Part shown: piece after piece, positions 23,601 to 35,394 of the stretch | How positions within the stretch are numbered: the stretch's first letter is position 1 | Layout: each line of letters opens with the position of its first letter | Origin: Chinchilla lanigera | Lineage: Eukaryota; Chordata; Mammalia; Rodentia; Chinchillidae | Length of the DNA stretch: 64,000 bases | Reading direction: 5' to 3' | Assembly (NCBI RefSeq): GCF_000276665.1 | Contig: NW_004955417.1 | Location: forward strand, 12,814,766 to 12,878,765 | Notes under the pieces: generated by a model | The model's database searches: none | Told to the model about the DNA's origin: nothing | The model's input: the letters and a program-made list of their open reading frames with translations, nothing else | Program-made: the position numbers and the translations under genes

Positions 23601-24137
23601 TAGAGGTCCCACTTGATCTAGCTATTCCCCTTCTAGGTATGTTCCCAAAAGAGTTTTAAAAAATCATACCACAGTAATATACATGCTCCTGTGTTTATAG
23701 CAGCACAATTTGTAATAGCTAGATCTTGGAAACAATCCACACACCCATCAACTGAGGAATGGATAAAAAAGATGTGGTCTTATGCAATGGAGTACTACTC
23801 AGCCATAAAGAAGGATAAACTGGAAACTTATAGGTGAATGGATATAACCCGAGACCATACCCGTAGTGAAATAAACCAAACTCACATATGTAAATATCAT
23901 ATTGTCTCCCTAGTGTGAGAAGCTGAAAGAGTAAAAAAGATCCAAAATGCACAATATATATTGTAAAATGGGAAAAAACTTCAAAAGGAAAGAGAAACTG
24001 GGATGGGGGAATGGAGAAAAGAAGAAATGGAAAAGCAAAAAAAATATGTGTATAGAGATATATCTATATATTATAGTTAAGATTGCTATACTACTAATTT
24101 CTTTTAGTTCATTGAAAAGAAAGGTTTATACTAAAAA

Positions 24138-24219
24138 TTTTTTTGGTACCAGGAATTGAACTCGGGACCTTGCACTTGCCAAGCAAGGTGCTGTGCCACT
24201 TAGCTATTCCCCTGGCCCT
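24138..24219 (-). mobile_element. ID-type SINE (antisense) inside the L1 3' UTR
   Basis: TTTTTTTGGTACCAGGAATT, CTTGCCAAGCAAGGTGCTG and an end at TATTCCCCTGGCCC. More diverged than the other ID copies (GCCACTTAGCTATTC). Because it lies inside the L1, it is younger than that insertion, so the L1 itself is not recent. Confidence 0.85.
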
Positions 24220-24385
24220 GTGCTAATATTGTTTGGACAATTAAATGCCAATTTCTTGCACTCTGCGTAACTAATTTAAAGATAACAATATGCAATGTAT
24301 TAACCATTGTTACCTTCCTATTGTCTTGTTTTAAACTTTTGTTTCAATTTTTTCTCTTTAAAATTAAAAAAAAAAACAATTTTAA

Positions 24386-24403
24386 AAAAGAATAGATATT
24401 CTG
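24386..24403. repeat. Target-site duplication, right copy, of the inserted L1
   Basis: AAAAGAATAGATATTCTG, 17 of 18 bases identical to 18659-18676. The old L1 resumes directly after it. Confidence 0.93.
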
Positions 24404-25400
24404 CTGCTGTTGTGTGGAACATTCTATACATGTTAGTAAGTTCCTTTGGCCTATGTCCTCTCTTTTCATGTTGATTTTCTCTCTGAATGTTCTCTTTTGT
24501 GAACAGTGGGGTACTGAAGATGCCATCATTATTGTGTGCTCCTATTTCCCCTTTCAAGTTTATTGATGTTAGGTGCTCTGATGTTGGGCAAATACATATT
24601 TATAATTGCTGTTATTTCTTCCTGGGGATTGAATTTTTATCATTATGTGTCCTTCGTTATTTCTTCTATTAATTTTTAACTTAAATGGTATTTTAAATAC
24701 CCTTTTTATCAGTGCATATTTGCAGTGCATCACGTTTAGTTTCCCTGTGTGGAGTTGGCACATGTATAGAACACTACTCGGTTGCTCTCTTCACCCTCTT
24801 TCCTCTTCTCCCTCTGTTTCTTCCATCCCTGATCTCTTCTCATGTGAGAGCTACCTCCCTACTTCCTATTATCTTTTATTTTGCTCTTTATTTGTAATTT
24901 GGGCTTCTCATGTAAGAGAATTCATGTGATGTTTAAGCTTGTGTGTCTGATTTATTTCGCTTAACCTCATTGCCCCCAGTTAATCCCTCCTGCTGTCCTT
25001 GCGTTGCTATTTTCATTGAATAGCATCCTCTACCCATTCACCTTCAGTCAATGTGTGTCCTTATGTCTCACCGTGTTTCTTATAGTTGAATTTGATTTTT
25101 AAATTCATTCAAGTACTCAGTCTTTTGATTGGGGAACGTCATGCATTCTAACCATTTAATGTAATTAGTGATGAGGGAAGAGTTTTGTATTGATGTCTCA
25201 ATTGTTTTCTGTTAGTCTTATAGTACTTTTGTACTTTTTCTTCTCTTGCATTTTATTGATTTTTTTATTGCTGTGCTTTGACTCTTATTGGAGTTTTAAG
25301 CCTTGTGTTTTTCATTTGTTTTGAAATCTGGGTTTGCTGACATTTTGCACAAGGTGTTTTAAATTCACTTTTGGTTGTATTTTATCTTTCTGTGGGCTCA
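24404..25400 (-). mobile_element. Old L1 LINE (antisense), resumed part after the nested insertion
   Basis: CTGCTGTTGTGTGGAACATT continues the antisense ORF2 sequence broken at 18676. Later landmarks include GTGGGGTACTGAAGATGCCA and GTCTTTTGATTGGGGAACGT, complements of old L1 ORF2. A piece at about 24720-24990 reads like another L1 3' end (TCTGATTTATTTCGCTTAAC), probably a further nested fragment. The right boundary is uncertain. Confidence 0.78.
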
Positions 25401-27825
25401 CTATTTTTCTCTAGGAGTTCTGCAGTCACTTTCACCTGGCCTGCAATACTCTCAGTCCAATTATATCAGCCACCTTTGCTAATGGTGAGACTGGGGATGT
25501 CATATTGTGTTCCTAAGAAAGTAGGTTGGAAATTGCATGCCTGGTTTTGAGTCAAGCCTGATTTTGACACATACTTTTACCCATTTCCTCTGAACTTTTT
25601 GTATAAAAAGTCTTAAACTTTTTATAAAGTTGTATCTTTTGCCATATTTTCTTCATTGTTTGTTTTTAGCCCCGTCTTCTAAGCCCAATCTCCTGGCTTG
25701 GCTTCCCACAGTTAACCTGGCTTAGGTCCCTTTATCCTCCGAGAAGCATTTCAGAGTCTTTCCCTGTCAAGCAGAATACTGACTGGCCAATGCTAGCTTC
25801 TGGAGCTAGAGCCCTGAAGATCCCCTGGCCTCACACCTGCTTATTGCTTGTAATTCTAATCCATTTCAGGTTCACAGAGATGCTTCTCTCCTTCTTGGAG
25901 CCAAACTCTAACCCCTGGCTTTCACTTTTTATACTTCACCTCTAGTTACCCCGTTTGGAAGAGAAGAGTCTTACAGTTGTGTGAATTTGCTGAATCACAT
26001 TGAGCAGAAGTCTCATCGTTCACTTTTAAGCATTGTTTTATATCTGGTCCTAATTTCTTGTCTGTAGCTCTATATGGTTATGATCTTTGAAGAACAAAAC
26101 AAATATTAGTGTTTAAAATGTACTCATTGCTGAGAAAGTAAGTTAGATTATACAGTAGTTGAAAGTAAACTTTTGTAATGGGCTTATGCCACTAAAATTG
26201 TGAAGGTCAAAGTAATTAATGGGAATTGTTTTTAATTATGTATAAATCACAACAATTTATATTATTTTCTTTCACGGACTTAACTAAAGCTTGACTCTGT
26301 GTCATATGTCATCATTAGACAAAACCAAATCAGTATGAGTTGATTCTCCTGTATTCAAATGAATGTGAGGATAATGAAAAGGTCTCTGCTGTTAGGAAGA
26401 CTCATGTTTCTCAGCCAAAGGCTGGGGTAGAGGCGTGTTCCTCCCCTCTCTTGTAGAAGTCCATCAGAATGAGACATGTCAGGCTTTTTATTTTCAAACT
26501 GTGCACACTGTGTCCCAGTCTCAGCTTCCTATCACCAGGGGAGCTTATTCCTTGCCACCCAACTGTTTGAGAATTACTAGGAAGAGCCAATTTTCCTAAT
26601 GACATACACTATATCAATTGGGCATTATGATAACAATAAAACATACAATTAAATCCCCAAACAGATTAGGAAACTAGATGGACTGAGTATACGCTGGCTA
26701 CCGGCCATGCAGTAGGTCCCTGCTTGCAATCACTAGTCCGACAGCACCATGGACAGATGTGAATATCCATTTTTAGATGTGTGGAAACGAGAGCTCAGAA
26801 TACTCAGGCAGCTTGCTGAGGATTCTTGCTGGGTGGTGGGGGTAGACTTCACATTCTAGCCTCCAATGCCTATGGTCTTTGCTGCAATAAGAGCGACAAA
26901 GACAAAGTCAAAACATGCCCTTTCTTATTGTGGCTTGCTCAAAAAATAGATACGAGTCAAAAGTGACTTCTTGTTAGAAGGTGAGGCTGACACAGATGAA
27001 GTTATGGCCTTTGACAGGCGTGTAGTGCTTTTCCTTGATTTTTAAACAATTCTCTGCCTAAACTTGTCTAAAATAATACATACCATTGAGATTTGTGCTT
27101 TCTTGTTTATTCCTCATTCCTGGCAATCTTTGTAGCTTCCTACAGAGATTAAGCTCAAATGTAGTGTCAGGAAATGGTTTGCGTCCTCAGCTTAAGCCTC
27201 TCACTTTTACAGGAAATATGCCAAACTTTTGATGCTTTCTCCAAGGCCCTAGTTTGGACCCTCTTCCATAGTCCAGGCTCTCCTAGGGCGAGAGACATTC
27301 TGTGACTGGTCTGTCAAACCTGTTATTGATGTTGACATTGGAATCATCCATAAGATTAGCCAAAACCAGAACAAAACTAACTGTAGTAGATAGGAAGTCT
27401 CAGTCCATTTCTTGGATACCTAGCAGCTGCAGAGTTCCTTAGAGAGGATGATGTATATATCATTGCTTACTGTAACTTTTTCACCCATTGTATCCTATCA
27501 TTGAAATGAAAGTGTACTTAGCTCTTTCATGGTCTATGGATATTCCAAGTTGAATAAGTTCATGCCATTTTACATTAGGATCGCTAAACACCATTTTTAG
27601 GACACTGTCACATTTCTAAATAACGTGCTTGTGATCGATATTACCTCTAATTCAAACTGGCAGTACATAGTACCCTAAGCCAGTGCCTCTGGAAACAGTC
27701 TCTATGAAATATAGTTCTGCTCCACAGCTTCCCAAGTGGACCTTTCCTAGAGAGAATTGTTTGCAATACCTGAGGTTATTATAAGATAATTATGGTAGAA
27801 CCAAATGGCGATCATTTAAAAGAGT
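25400..27825. other. Unique intron sequence, nothing assigned
   Basis: AT-rich intron with no exon-like segment. 25400-25900 may be the diverged far end of the old L1. A block at 26480-26590 (CACCAGGGGAGCTTATTCC) faintly recalls MER5-type repeats but is too weak to call. Confidence 0.45.
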
Positions 27826-27827
27826 TC

Positions 27828-27975
27828 ACGTCGTGTTCCAGGGAATATGATGGTGATAAATATATCCCACTTAATTCTCACAATAGACCGCCCAGGTAGG
27901 TTTGTAGTGTTCCTCCCACTTTACAGATAGAGAAATGAGGTTCAGAGAGGTTCAGGAAAGCCATTTGTCAAATGC
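27828..27975 (-). mobile_element. MIR SINE relic (antisense)
   Basis: CCCACTTAATTCTCACAATA, CCCACTTTACAGATAGAGAA and GAGGTTCAGAGAGGTTCAGG are the complement of the MIR core and tail ('tctcacaacaaccctgtgaggtagg', 'cccattttacagatgaggaaactgaggcacagagagg'). Confidence 0.85.
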
Positions 27976-28144
27976 AGATGAGTAGGGATAGATTGTCAAA
28001 AGCACTCATTATACCTATGGGTGCAAGAATAATGCAGCAGGTTAATTTTTAGCACAGTCAAGTAAAGAAAAGCAACTTCAAAAAGCAATCAAAAGAAGAT
28101 TCTGACCATCTTTTGTGAAGCAGGTCAGAGAGAAATGGAAAAAT

Positions 28145-28275
28145 GAACCCCTCCCTCTGGCTCAGAAGCCCTAGTTCTATTCTCAGGCCCCGCCGCTTGG
28201 GCAAATCACTTTACTTCTCTGTGTAAAAGTAGAGTGCTGTTCATGAGCTCCTAAACTCATTCTAGCTTTAATAGG
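28145..28275 (+). mobile_element. MIR SINE relic
   Basis: AGCCCTAGTTCTATTCTCAG followed by GCTTGGGCAAATCACTTTAC and TTCTCTGTGTAAAAGTAGA match the sense MIR core ('tgggcaagtcacttaacctctctgtgcctcag'). A short diverged copy. Confidence 0.6.
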
Positions 28276-29370
28276 ATGAGTGCCGAAAACGAAAGGGAAT
28301 GCAGGCTCCATGTAGCCTTCCTAAGTTATGAAATTCTGTGCAGTTAAAGAGAACAAGTACATTCTGGGAACTGTCAGGAAGGTTATTTTAGTTTACATAA
28401 AATACACACAAAAAAAATTAATGGTATTTGTACATCACAGGTTGACTTTCTGCCTCTCCAGAACTCTAGTGGAATTTGAAAACAGTCTGAAGGCAGCATC
28501 AAAATGGCATGATGCAACAATTAGGAAGGATGGAAAATAGAAAACGCATTAAAAATATGTAGAAATCATGTTTCTTAAAAGAATATTTCACACATGAGAG
28601 GGTAATCCTAGGGTAAATAAAGAAAAGTATTTTACACAGTGAGTGATCAATTTATAGAACTTTCTACTCACGGGTGGAGTAAAATAGCTTGGAGAACATT
28701 TACTCAAATGCAGAAATGATAGTTCTTATGGGTTGTTAAAGGACACTGTAAAGTCTGGTATTGACAGTAATCAGCATTATTGTGTTCTCCCCTGGATTCC
28801 AGTAGAAGTTCATGCAGAGTGGCTCCAGCTCAGGAAGGCAAATATTAAGGCATCAAAAGTTCTTTTTAGGATGGCAGTTTCCTTAATAATAAATATCACT
28901 ATATTATAAAAGTTGGTTTCACTTCTAATAGATGAAAAAAGCATGACAGAAACTTATTCTAGGAAACATTATTAGTATCACATCAAAGCATTAACCATTC
29001 TTTTTTGCGGAATAATGACCAAAATATACCTGCTTTTCCTTTTAAAGCTATCAGATCTTTGCACGGAGGTCCTTGGAGATCGTTTGCCTCAGTGCCTGCC
29101 TCCGGCTCTACCATGTCAGGTCCAGGGTCCACTCTCCACCCACAGACATTCTTCCTGTCTCTGCAGTGCTGCAGGTACTGGGCAGCTGACCCCCTGGAAA
29201 GCACTGTACCATGGTCCGTCTGTTCAGATTTATTCTTTTACTGAGCTGGAATCCACCTGTACCTGTCCTCTTGCCACTGGCTTTACCTGTGGGCAACTCT
29301 ACACCTCTTGCTGATAAAGCACCTGGCCCATTAAAGTCTTCTCCAGGGTAACATATACAGCTGCTTCCCC
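28276..29370. other. Unique intron sequence, nothing assigned
   Basis: Overlapping open frames on both strands at 28983-29314 are compatible with chance. No domain, splice pair or named repeat seen. Confidence 0.4.
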
Positions 29371-29377
29371 ACCGTCA

Positions 29378-29830
29378 CATTTTTTATTAGTGCATATGGG
29401 TTATATAATTTTATTTTGTCACATTTGTACACGCACATAACACTTTTAATCATCCCACATTCTCCTACCCCCCATTTCTCATTTTATGGAGAATTTGAAT
29501 GTGTATAATGTATTTTAATCATATTTCTGCCCTCATTACCCAACTTTACACTCCCCCTTCTTCCCTTCCTCTTGTCTGTTAATAATCTCCCCTCTATTTT
29601 GTTGTCTTTTTTAGATTCCCTATATTCCAGACAAAATGCAATGTTTGCCTTTCTAGTATGGCTTTTTTTGCTCAATTGATGATCTCCAGATTTATCTATT
29701 TTTCTGCAAATAGCAAAATTTTTTCTTTTATGGCTATATAGTGCTCCATTTTCTTTATCTGCTCACCTGTTGCCTGGCCCCTAGGCTGACTCTTGACTTT
29801 TTCCTTGTGTTGCAGTAGACACAGGTATTC
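29378..29830 (-). mobile_element. L1 LINE 3' fragment (antisense)
   Basis: TTTTTTATTAGTGCATATGG opens the fragment. It is followed by CCCCTTCTTCCCTTCCTCTTG, GGCTATATAGTGCTCCATTT and TTATCTGCTCACCTGTTGC, which resemble the complement of an L1 3' UTR and ORF2 end ('ggctgagtagtattccatt ... ttatccactcatc'). Diverged, 5'-truncated. Confidence 0.6.
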
Positions 29831-29935
29831 CAGTACTCTATGGATGTGACTTTAAACAATGCATTTCCAGCCACTAAAATTCTGACAGCTCTTCTGACCA
29901 AAGTCTTTCCCTAAAACTGTTTACAGGTATTCTGG

Positions 29936-30016
29936 AGAGGGAGAGAGAGAGAGAGACAGAGACAGAGAGAGACAGAGATGGAGACAGAGACAGAGAGACA
30001 GAGAGAGAAAGAGAGT
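29936..30016. repeat. (GA)n-rich purine tract with GACAGA units
   Basis: GAGAGAGAGAGAGAGAGACA followed by CAGAGA and GACAGAGAC units over about 80 bases, an almost pure purine strand apart from C at the GACAGA units. It may form triplex DNA. An opposite-strand counterpart lies at 30571-30650. Confidence 0.93.
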
Positions 30017-30570
30017 GGAAGAATGTTTAATCAGTTTATAGTAAAGAGAAAACATTGTGTCACATAATAAGAAATATCATCATATTTTATCAGTGAATTC
30101 TAAAAATTTCTTTACGATTTCTCCATGCTGTTGTCTCAGTGTGCTTTTTGTCCATCAGAATTGTCCTGTTGTTAGTAGTTGAGCTTTTGTTAATGTGCAA
30201 CAAACACCTTCATATTTATTTCTGCTGAATTGTCTTGTTGATTATAAATAATTGTTTCTGCTTCAGGATAGTTACAATCTTGATTATTTGCTCCAAGTTA
30301 ATAATAAAAACTCACAGCATTCTTCAAGGTGTTGATGAAAATGTTGATCAAGATTATACTAAGCTCCGCATTGTTAGTCAGTATTAATATTCAAAACCTA
30401 ATGAGAAATATAATTTTGTAAAAATTTTACTTTGTTACTCATAGTCTTTGATCTTTCTCTGATTTACAGCCTATTAAAATTGCTGTTTATGCTAATACAA
30501 GTTAAATTAATAAACACCTATTTTTGTTAGCCTTTTTCATTTCTTCAGAAAATGCATAGTTGAAAAGAGG

Positions 30571-30650
30571 CCATCTCTCTCTCTCTCTCTGTCTCTCTCT
30601 GACTCTCTATCTCTGTCTCTCTCTCTCTCCCCTCTCTCTTTCTCTGACTT
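30571..30650. repeat. (CT)n-rich pyrimidine tract
   Basis: Runs of CTCTCTCTCTCTCTGTCTCT with interruptions. It is complementary in composition and partly in unit (TCTGTCTC against GAGACAGA) to the purine tract 550 bases upstream. Confidence 0.93.
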
Positions 30651-33600
30651 TTAAATTGATACTATTTAAAGGACATGGCTACAAACGCATTTAACTGACT
30701 TAATTGTGAGAATATACTCTAGTGACATGTCAAAATAATTCAAGGGGCAGGGGCGGCATGATGAATGTTTACTTAAAAATCTAAAATCACAATGTGACAA
30801 CAGTGTCACAATACCCATCAATGACCAAAATGGCCATTTTTTTTTATAATGTTCTTTTATTTTCATTAATTGCATTTTGGAGAGAGGAAAGATAAGCCAT
30901 TCATTCTCTTTTGTGGTCTCTTTATCCTCTGAACATTGCTTTGTCTTTCTGTTAGATTCTTTTTAAAATAGTTTTTCTTCACGGATGTTCAGTTTCTAAG
31001 CCAATTTTTATTCCTTTCTCTCCTGTAGGTCTGCCTTTATATAACCTTATGACATTCAAACTCCTTTTATTTCTTGTACTTGAAGTTTATTTTTAAGGTG
31101 GCAGAAGATCTGTTTTCTGTCTGTGAGAGGTGTGACCATGCTCCATGTTAGCTTTGAGTTTAGAAGAAATCACATTCAGATAATTCTTTTTGAATTGAGA
31201 TGCAGAAATGTTATAGGATTTATCAGCATTTTAGCTATCAGTGGTTTTTGATTCTTGAGAAATTAAGGTCAACACTACTTTTCTTCATGAAAGTGTGTTA
31301 TTTGTGAATACTGAAGTTCAGCTTCAACTCCTATTTTAAATGAAAGAAAGAGTTTTTCATTTTAGGTATATAAACACAATATATACTTTTCCACAGCTCT
31401 TGCAGCATTTTTATGAGGTATAATATTAGTTAAAATGTCTATTCTGTTCCCCTCCCTCCCAGAACCTATAATTCCGAAAAAAAATGAGACAGAACCAAGG
31501 GTAATGAGAAAAATAATATTCTTTTGAACAAGAACACAATAAAATGAAATGTTCAGTGTTTGCAGCATACCATTTCTAAAGCAAAATATACTGATAGAAA
31601 TGTGAATTGTTCCCTAGAGTCTAAATACAGAGATTATTACCTGAAATGCCTTTCTTGATAGTTTGTGAAGCTGAGTGAGAATGATGACTGGATTAAAGTC
31701 AGGAGGTACTATGCAAGGATAGCAAGCCTGCTGCTTGTGCAGACATGGACCCTTTCAAGGTAAACTTGGATCCTTGACACTCTCTCATGATGCTAAAAGT
31801 CATGTCCTCAAGAAATCCTCCAGTGGGATATCTATAACATTATAACCCTCTATATTTAAACTAGAATACATGCATCAAAATAAAAATTGTTTTCAGGTGT
31901 TTTTAACCTACAAAACCATGAAACTACCCCAAAAGTTCATTGCCAAGTCCTGGGATTTGAGATGATTCCTTATAGTGAATGTGGTCCAGGAACACATAAC
32001 TAAGAGAAAACAACTAGGATGTTTAATGTACAAATGATTTTGGTAACTAATTTAAACTACACAGGGTATTGTGGCGGAGTATTTCTCAAAGCTATGTAGG
32101 CTTCTTGGATTTTAGAAAACATTGTGGATCAAGGAGAATCCTTCAGTTTATAAGCCTACATTGTCAAAATTTAAATTAAAGAAAATTTCTTTGGTAGCAC
32201 GCACTTTTACTCTTATTTTCAATAATGAAATGTTGATGATATCTTAATTTTTGTTTAAATTGTAGTATATAGCAGTCTACTTCTACTCTTGCTTTCTTTT
32301 TAATGTTACCCACCTGTGCCTGACAAAACCTGGACATGATAGTGAGTGAATGGTTGTAAGAAAAGAGAAATTATGCACCATGCTTGGATTTGACCATAGG
32401 GAGAAATGATCATTATTAAGATACAAGTTATAATTTTCTGTGTCCCTTCCCTTTAGGAAGCTTCAATATAATGTTCAACTTTTCTGGTCCTTCCATCTCT
32501 TCAAATGAGACAACTTATCCTATGGTTGCTTAGGTTAAAGATGAAGGAATTCAGAAGCATGTTTCTTTTGCCTCCATTTCATCCAAAGGATTTCCTTCTA
32601 TCGACATTCTCTGCAGTGGCCCGTGCTCAAATCAATGTTTAATCAATTTCAGCCAATTCTTCCAAATATACTGCAGTCAGATTTTATATCTACTCAAGGT
32701 TTTCATCATCCACAGATAAATTAGGTCCTTCTTGTTTTACCCTCAGATATCAGTCCAGTAATGTGCTCAGAGAATTCAACCAAGAACAGTCACGGTCCTC
32801 CTTTTATGAATCCAGTCAGAGTGACCTGCACAAATAAGAGGGCACAGTCTGGGAGCAGAAGCAGCTCCTTTTAGGAGTAGCTGAGGGTTACGTGAACATT
32901 TGGACAGATGGCTCATTTTCTTGTGAAAGAGGTTTATATCCTACAGGCTAATACCCAACAGCTTCACTGAGAAAAACTTGAAGTAAGAAATCAATTCAAG
33001 AGGAGTTCAGGTGTTTGTTGTGTTGACTCTGAACTCACCCTGTGCATCAGGAGCCTATCTTTGTTCTGTGGACCACTAGCCTGAGTTGTCGTGGAGGAAA
33101 GTATTTGTTCAAGCATAGTTCCTCTTATCTGTGTTGGTAGTATAATACAGTCAGCAACTGCCCACTGAGAGCCAGTGCTTTGTCTCCAATGGGGATCATG
33201 AAAACAGATTTCTTGAGAAGAGCGTACCCACCTGTATTTAGAATATGAAGTGTGAGAGAATTCTTAGGAGTCAAAGAAGAAATAGATGCTCAGAGAAAAA
33301 TACGTTGAGGTTAAGGAGACCTTTTAAAGACAATTCTTCCCTTTAAAGTGATTGGAAGTTCTGGAGAACTGGCACGCAGTATTAGGTGGACCCTTGGGAG
33401 GCTTTACTTACCCCTCCTGTCTTAGCCTTCCAAGACCCAAAAATGTATCCTGTTTTAGAAACCCTCTGTGGGAGGAAATTTCCTATAGCTTCCCTCCCCC
33501 TATAGCCATTTTTAAAAGCTTCTACAAGAGTCTGCATCAAAAGTTCTGGATCTTTTCTAGAACTCTCATGCTACTGCCACAGCTGGGGCCTGGCTTCCTT

Positions 33601-34562
33601 TGCAGTCCTTCTGCTATGCATCTCCTTCTCAGAGGGACCTGGTTCAGCTGATCTCATTAATGGGTCCCTTCTTGACTTCTTTAAGGCTAAATAATGAGAG
33701 AGATTTTTTTCTGCCTCATATTTTTCAACCATTTAATAACTATTTTGCTAAAAATTTGACTGGGAATTCCCTAAATCTGGATATGCATCGTGCCTTGAAC
33801 CCTGTTGCCCAAAGACTCGCCCTGCAACCATTAAAAATATTCCCAATGAAATTAAGATGGAGAATAAAGCATTTGCAAGCAAAACAGAATAGCACAAAAG
33901 TGAAAAACAAAGACACTGGCTCATTGCCTTTCTAGATTTTGATTGAGCAAGATATTTTAAAAATGAAGCATGAATTATTGCCAAATGGGGATCCTGTTTA
34001 TTGGTAATTGGTCAACAAGAACGTGGTCAGGTTTCGATAAATACTATATAGTTCACACAGTTTTCCATTAGGAATGTTAAAAACTAGGCATGCAAGAAGA
34101 GAAGTATAACCCAGAGGTGGTCCTGTCTTAGTACTTCTGATACATATACAGCTTCTAGGTGCAAGGCACTGAGCATTATGACAATATCCTCTAATGTGCT
34201 AATAGATACACTTATGTCAGATTTGTACAGGTATATTTGATCTCTAGTTGGTTTTTACGGGCCATACTATACTTGTCAGATTTTAGCATCCAGATTATGA
34301 TAGCTTTGTGATAGATAAAGACATTTTCCACATTTTTTCTTTGCTTTGAGACAGGTGAAATAGATAAATCTGACCTTAAGTAAATGCTTGGTTGAATTCA
34401 TTTATAAAACTCTCTGAGCCCCATACTGTTCAGAGGTAGGGCTTTGATAATTGTTGTGACTGCTTAATATAACACAGGCACAAAAGCCTCTGTATACAGT
34501 CCAGACAACAATCAAAAAATGATCTTATATATTTTTACACTCTGTTTCAGAAACAGAATATT
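30651..34562. other. Unique intron sequence, nothing assigned
   Basis: AT-rich sequence. Open frames at 33352-33651 and 33600-33935 (99 and 111 codons) have no recognisable domain and no splice framing. No named repeat was recognised with enough support. Confidence 0.4.
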
Positions 34563-34713
34563 AACCCAGTGTGGTGATGCATACTTGTATCCCAGCACTC
34601 TGGAGGCTGAGGCAGGAGGATCGCCATGAGTTCAAGGCTAGCCTGGAATACATAGCAAGTTCAAAGCCAGCCTAAATTACATAGCAAAACTCTGTATCAA
34701 AAAAGAAAAAACA
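34563..34713 (+). mobile_element. B1 SINE (7SL-derived) with 29-bp internal duplication
   Basis: AACCCAGTGTGGTGATGCAT, ATCCCAGCACTCTGGAGGCT and GAGGCAGGAGGATCGCCATG are the B1 left part, including the RNA polymerase III B-box region GTTCAAGGC. The two 29-base units at 34630-34658 and 34659-34687 both begin GTTCAA and end ACATAGCAA, the tandem duplication that distinguishes rodent B1 from primate Alu. An A-rich tail follows at 34699-34712. It is the only clear B1 monomer in the window. Confidence 0.95.
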
Positions 34714-34934
34714 GCTTTCTCTCATATTTAGGGTGGGGATAGCATTCTCCTGTGACTCTACAGTTTAGAAGGAAGCAGGTTGATTTTTCCCTCACAGAGT
34801 TTGGATGAATTAATTTCAGTGAATGAGTCTGCTTTTCTTGGATCCTTTCTCTCTCTGCCTGCTAGCAATGACTTTTAGATATAAACTGCATCCTATGATT
34901 TCCCTCCTAACTTTTCACAGTAAAAGAAAGACCC

Positions 34935-35390
34935 AGTTTGCATGGTGGCCTGCAAGTCTCTGCTTGCTGCTGTAGCCTCCAACCCCTCTCTCTTCATCAG
35001 TGTCTGCTTGGAGTACGCCAGGCCTCTCCCTAGCCTTCGACGTGCTCACTTGTCCCCACCCAGAGCTTCTACATGTGTTTCCATGCTGCCTGGAATGTTC
35101 TTTCCCAGGTCTGTGTGCCCCACTTTTGAGCAGGTCTCTGCTCAAGTGTCATCTCCTTAGGGAGAGCCCCTCCCTGTCATTCCCACCTAAACTGGCTTCA
35201 TTTCTCATCCATCCCCTGCCTCCGTTCTTCCTGTCCCATTTTCTTCCTTATTTTCCTCATAGCTCTTGAAAATACACTTGCATTATGTTTGTTTATGTTC
35301 CAGCTCTTCACCAGGATGAAAGCATAATTAAGGCAGAATATCTCCTTGTGTTTGTCATTTCTCTGTTGCAGCAAGAATTCCATAAAGCTG
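34935..35390 (+). mobile_element. L2 LINE 3' fragment
   Basis: CCTGGAATGTTCTTTCCCAG, CTCAAGTGTCATCTCCTTAG with GGAGAGCCCCTCCCTGTCAT, then CTTCCTTATTTTCCTCATAG and CCAGGATGAAAGCATAATTA follow the block order of the L2 3' region in sense. One of the better preserved ancient repeats here. Open frames over it are not genes. Confidence 0.85.
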
Positions 35391-35394
35391 CTGG

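Larger units (their letters stand above)
18677..24385 (+). mobile_element. L1 LINE inserted in sense, both ends present, internally deleted and inactive
   Basis: The 5' end starts AGGGAGCACCAAGATGGCGG and contains the YY1-type site CAAGATGGCGG (18686-18696) typical of L1 promoters, so the 5' end is essentially complete. The 5' UTR runs to about 20.1 kb. ORF1 remains as its N-terminal and coiled-coil part (about 20090-20640) with stops. Sequence then jumps, within about 50 bases, to the end of the ORF2 endonuclease, so the ORF1 C-terminus and most of the endonuclease are missing. Reverse transcriptase and the Cys-rich C-terminus follow (21.4-23.6 kb) in broken frames. The 3' UTR ends TTTCTCTTTAAAATTAAAA at 24351-24369 with an A tail. 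An ID SINE sits in the 3' UTR. Confidence 0.92.
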
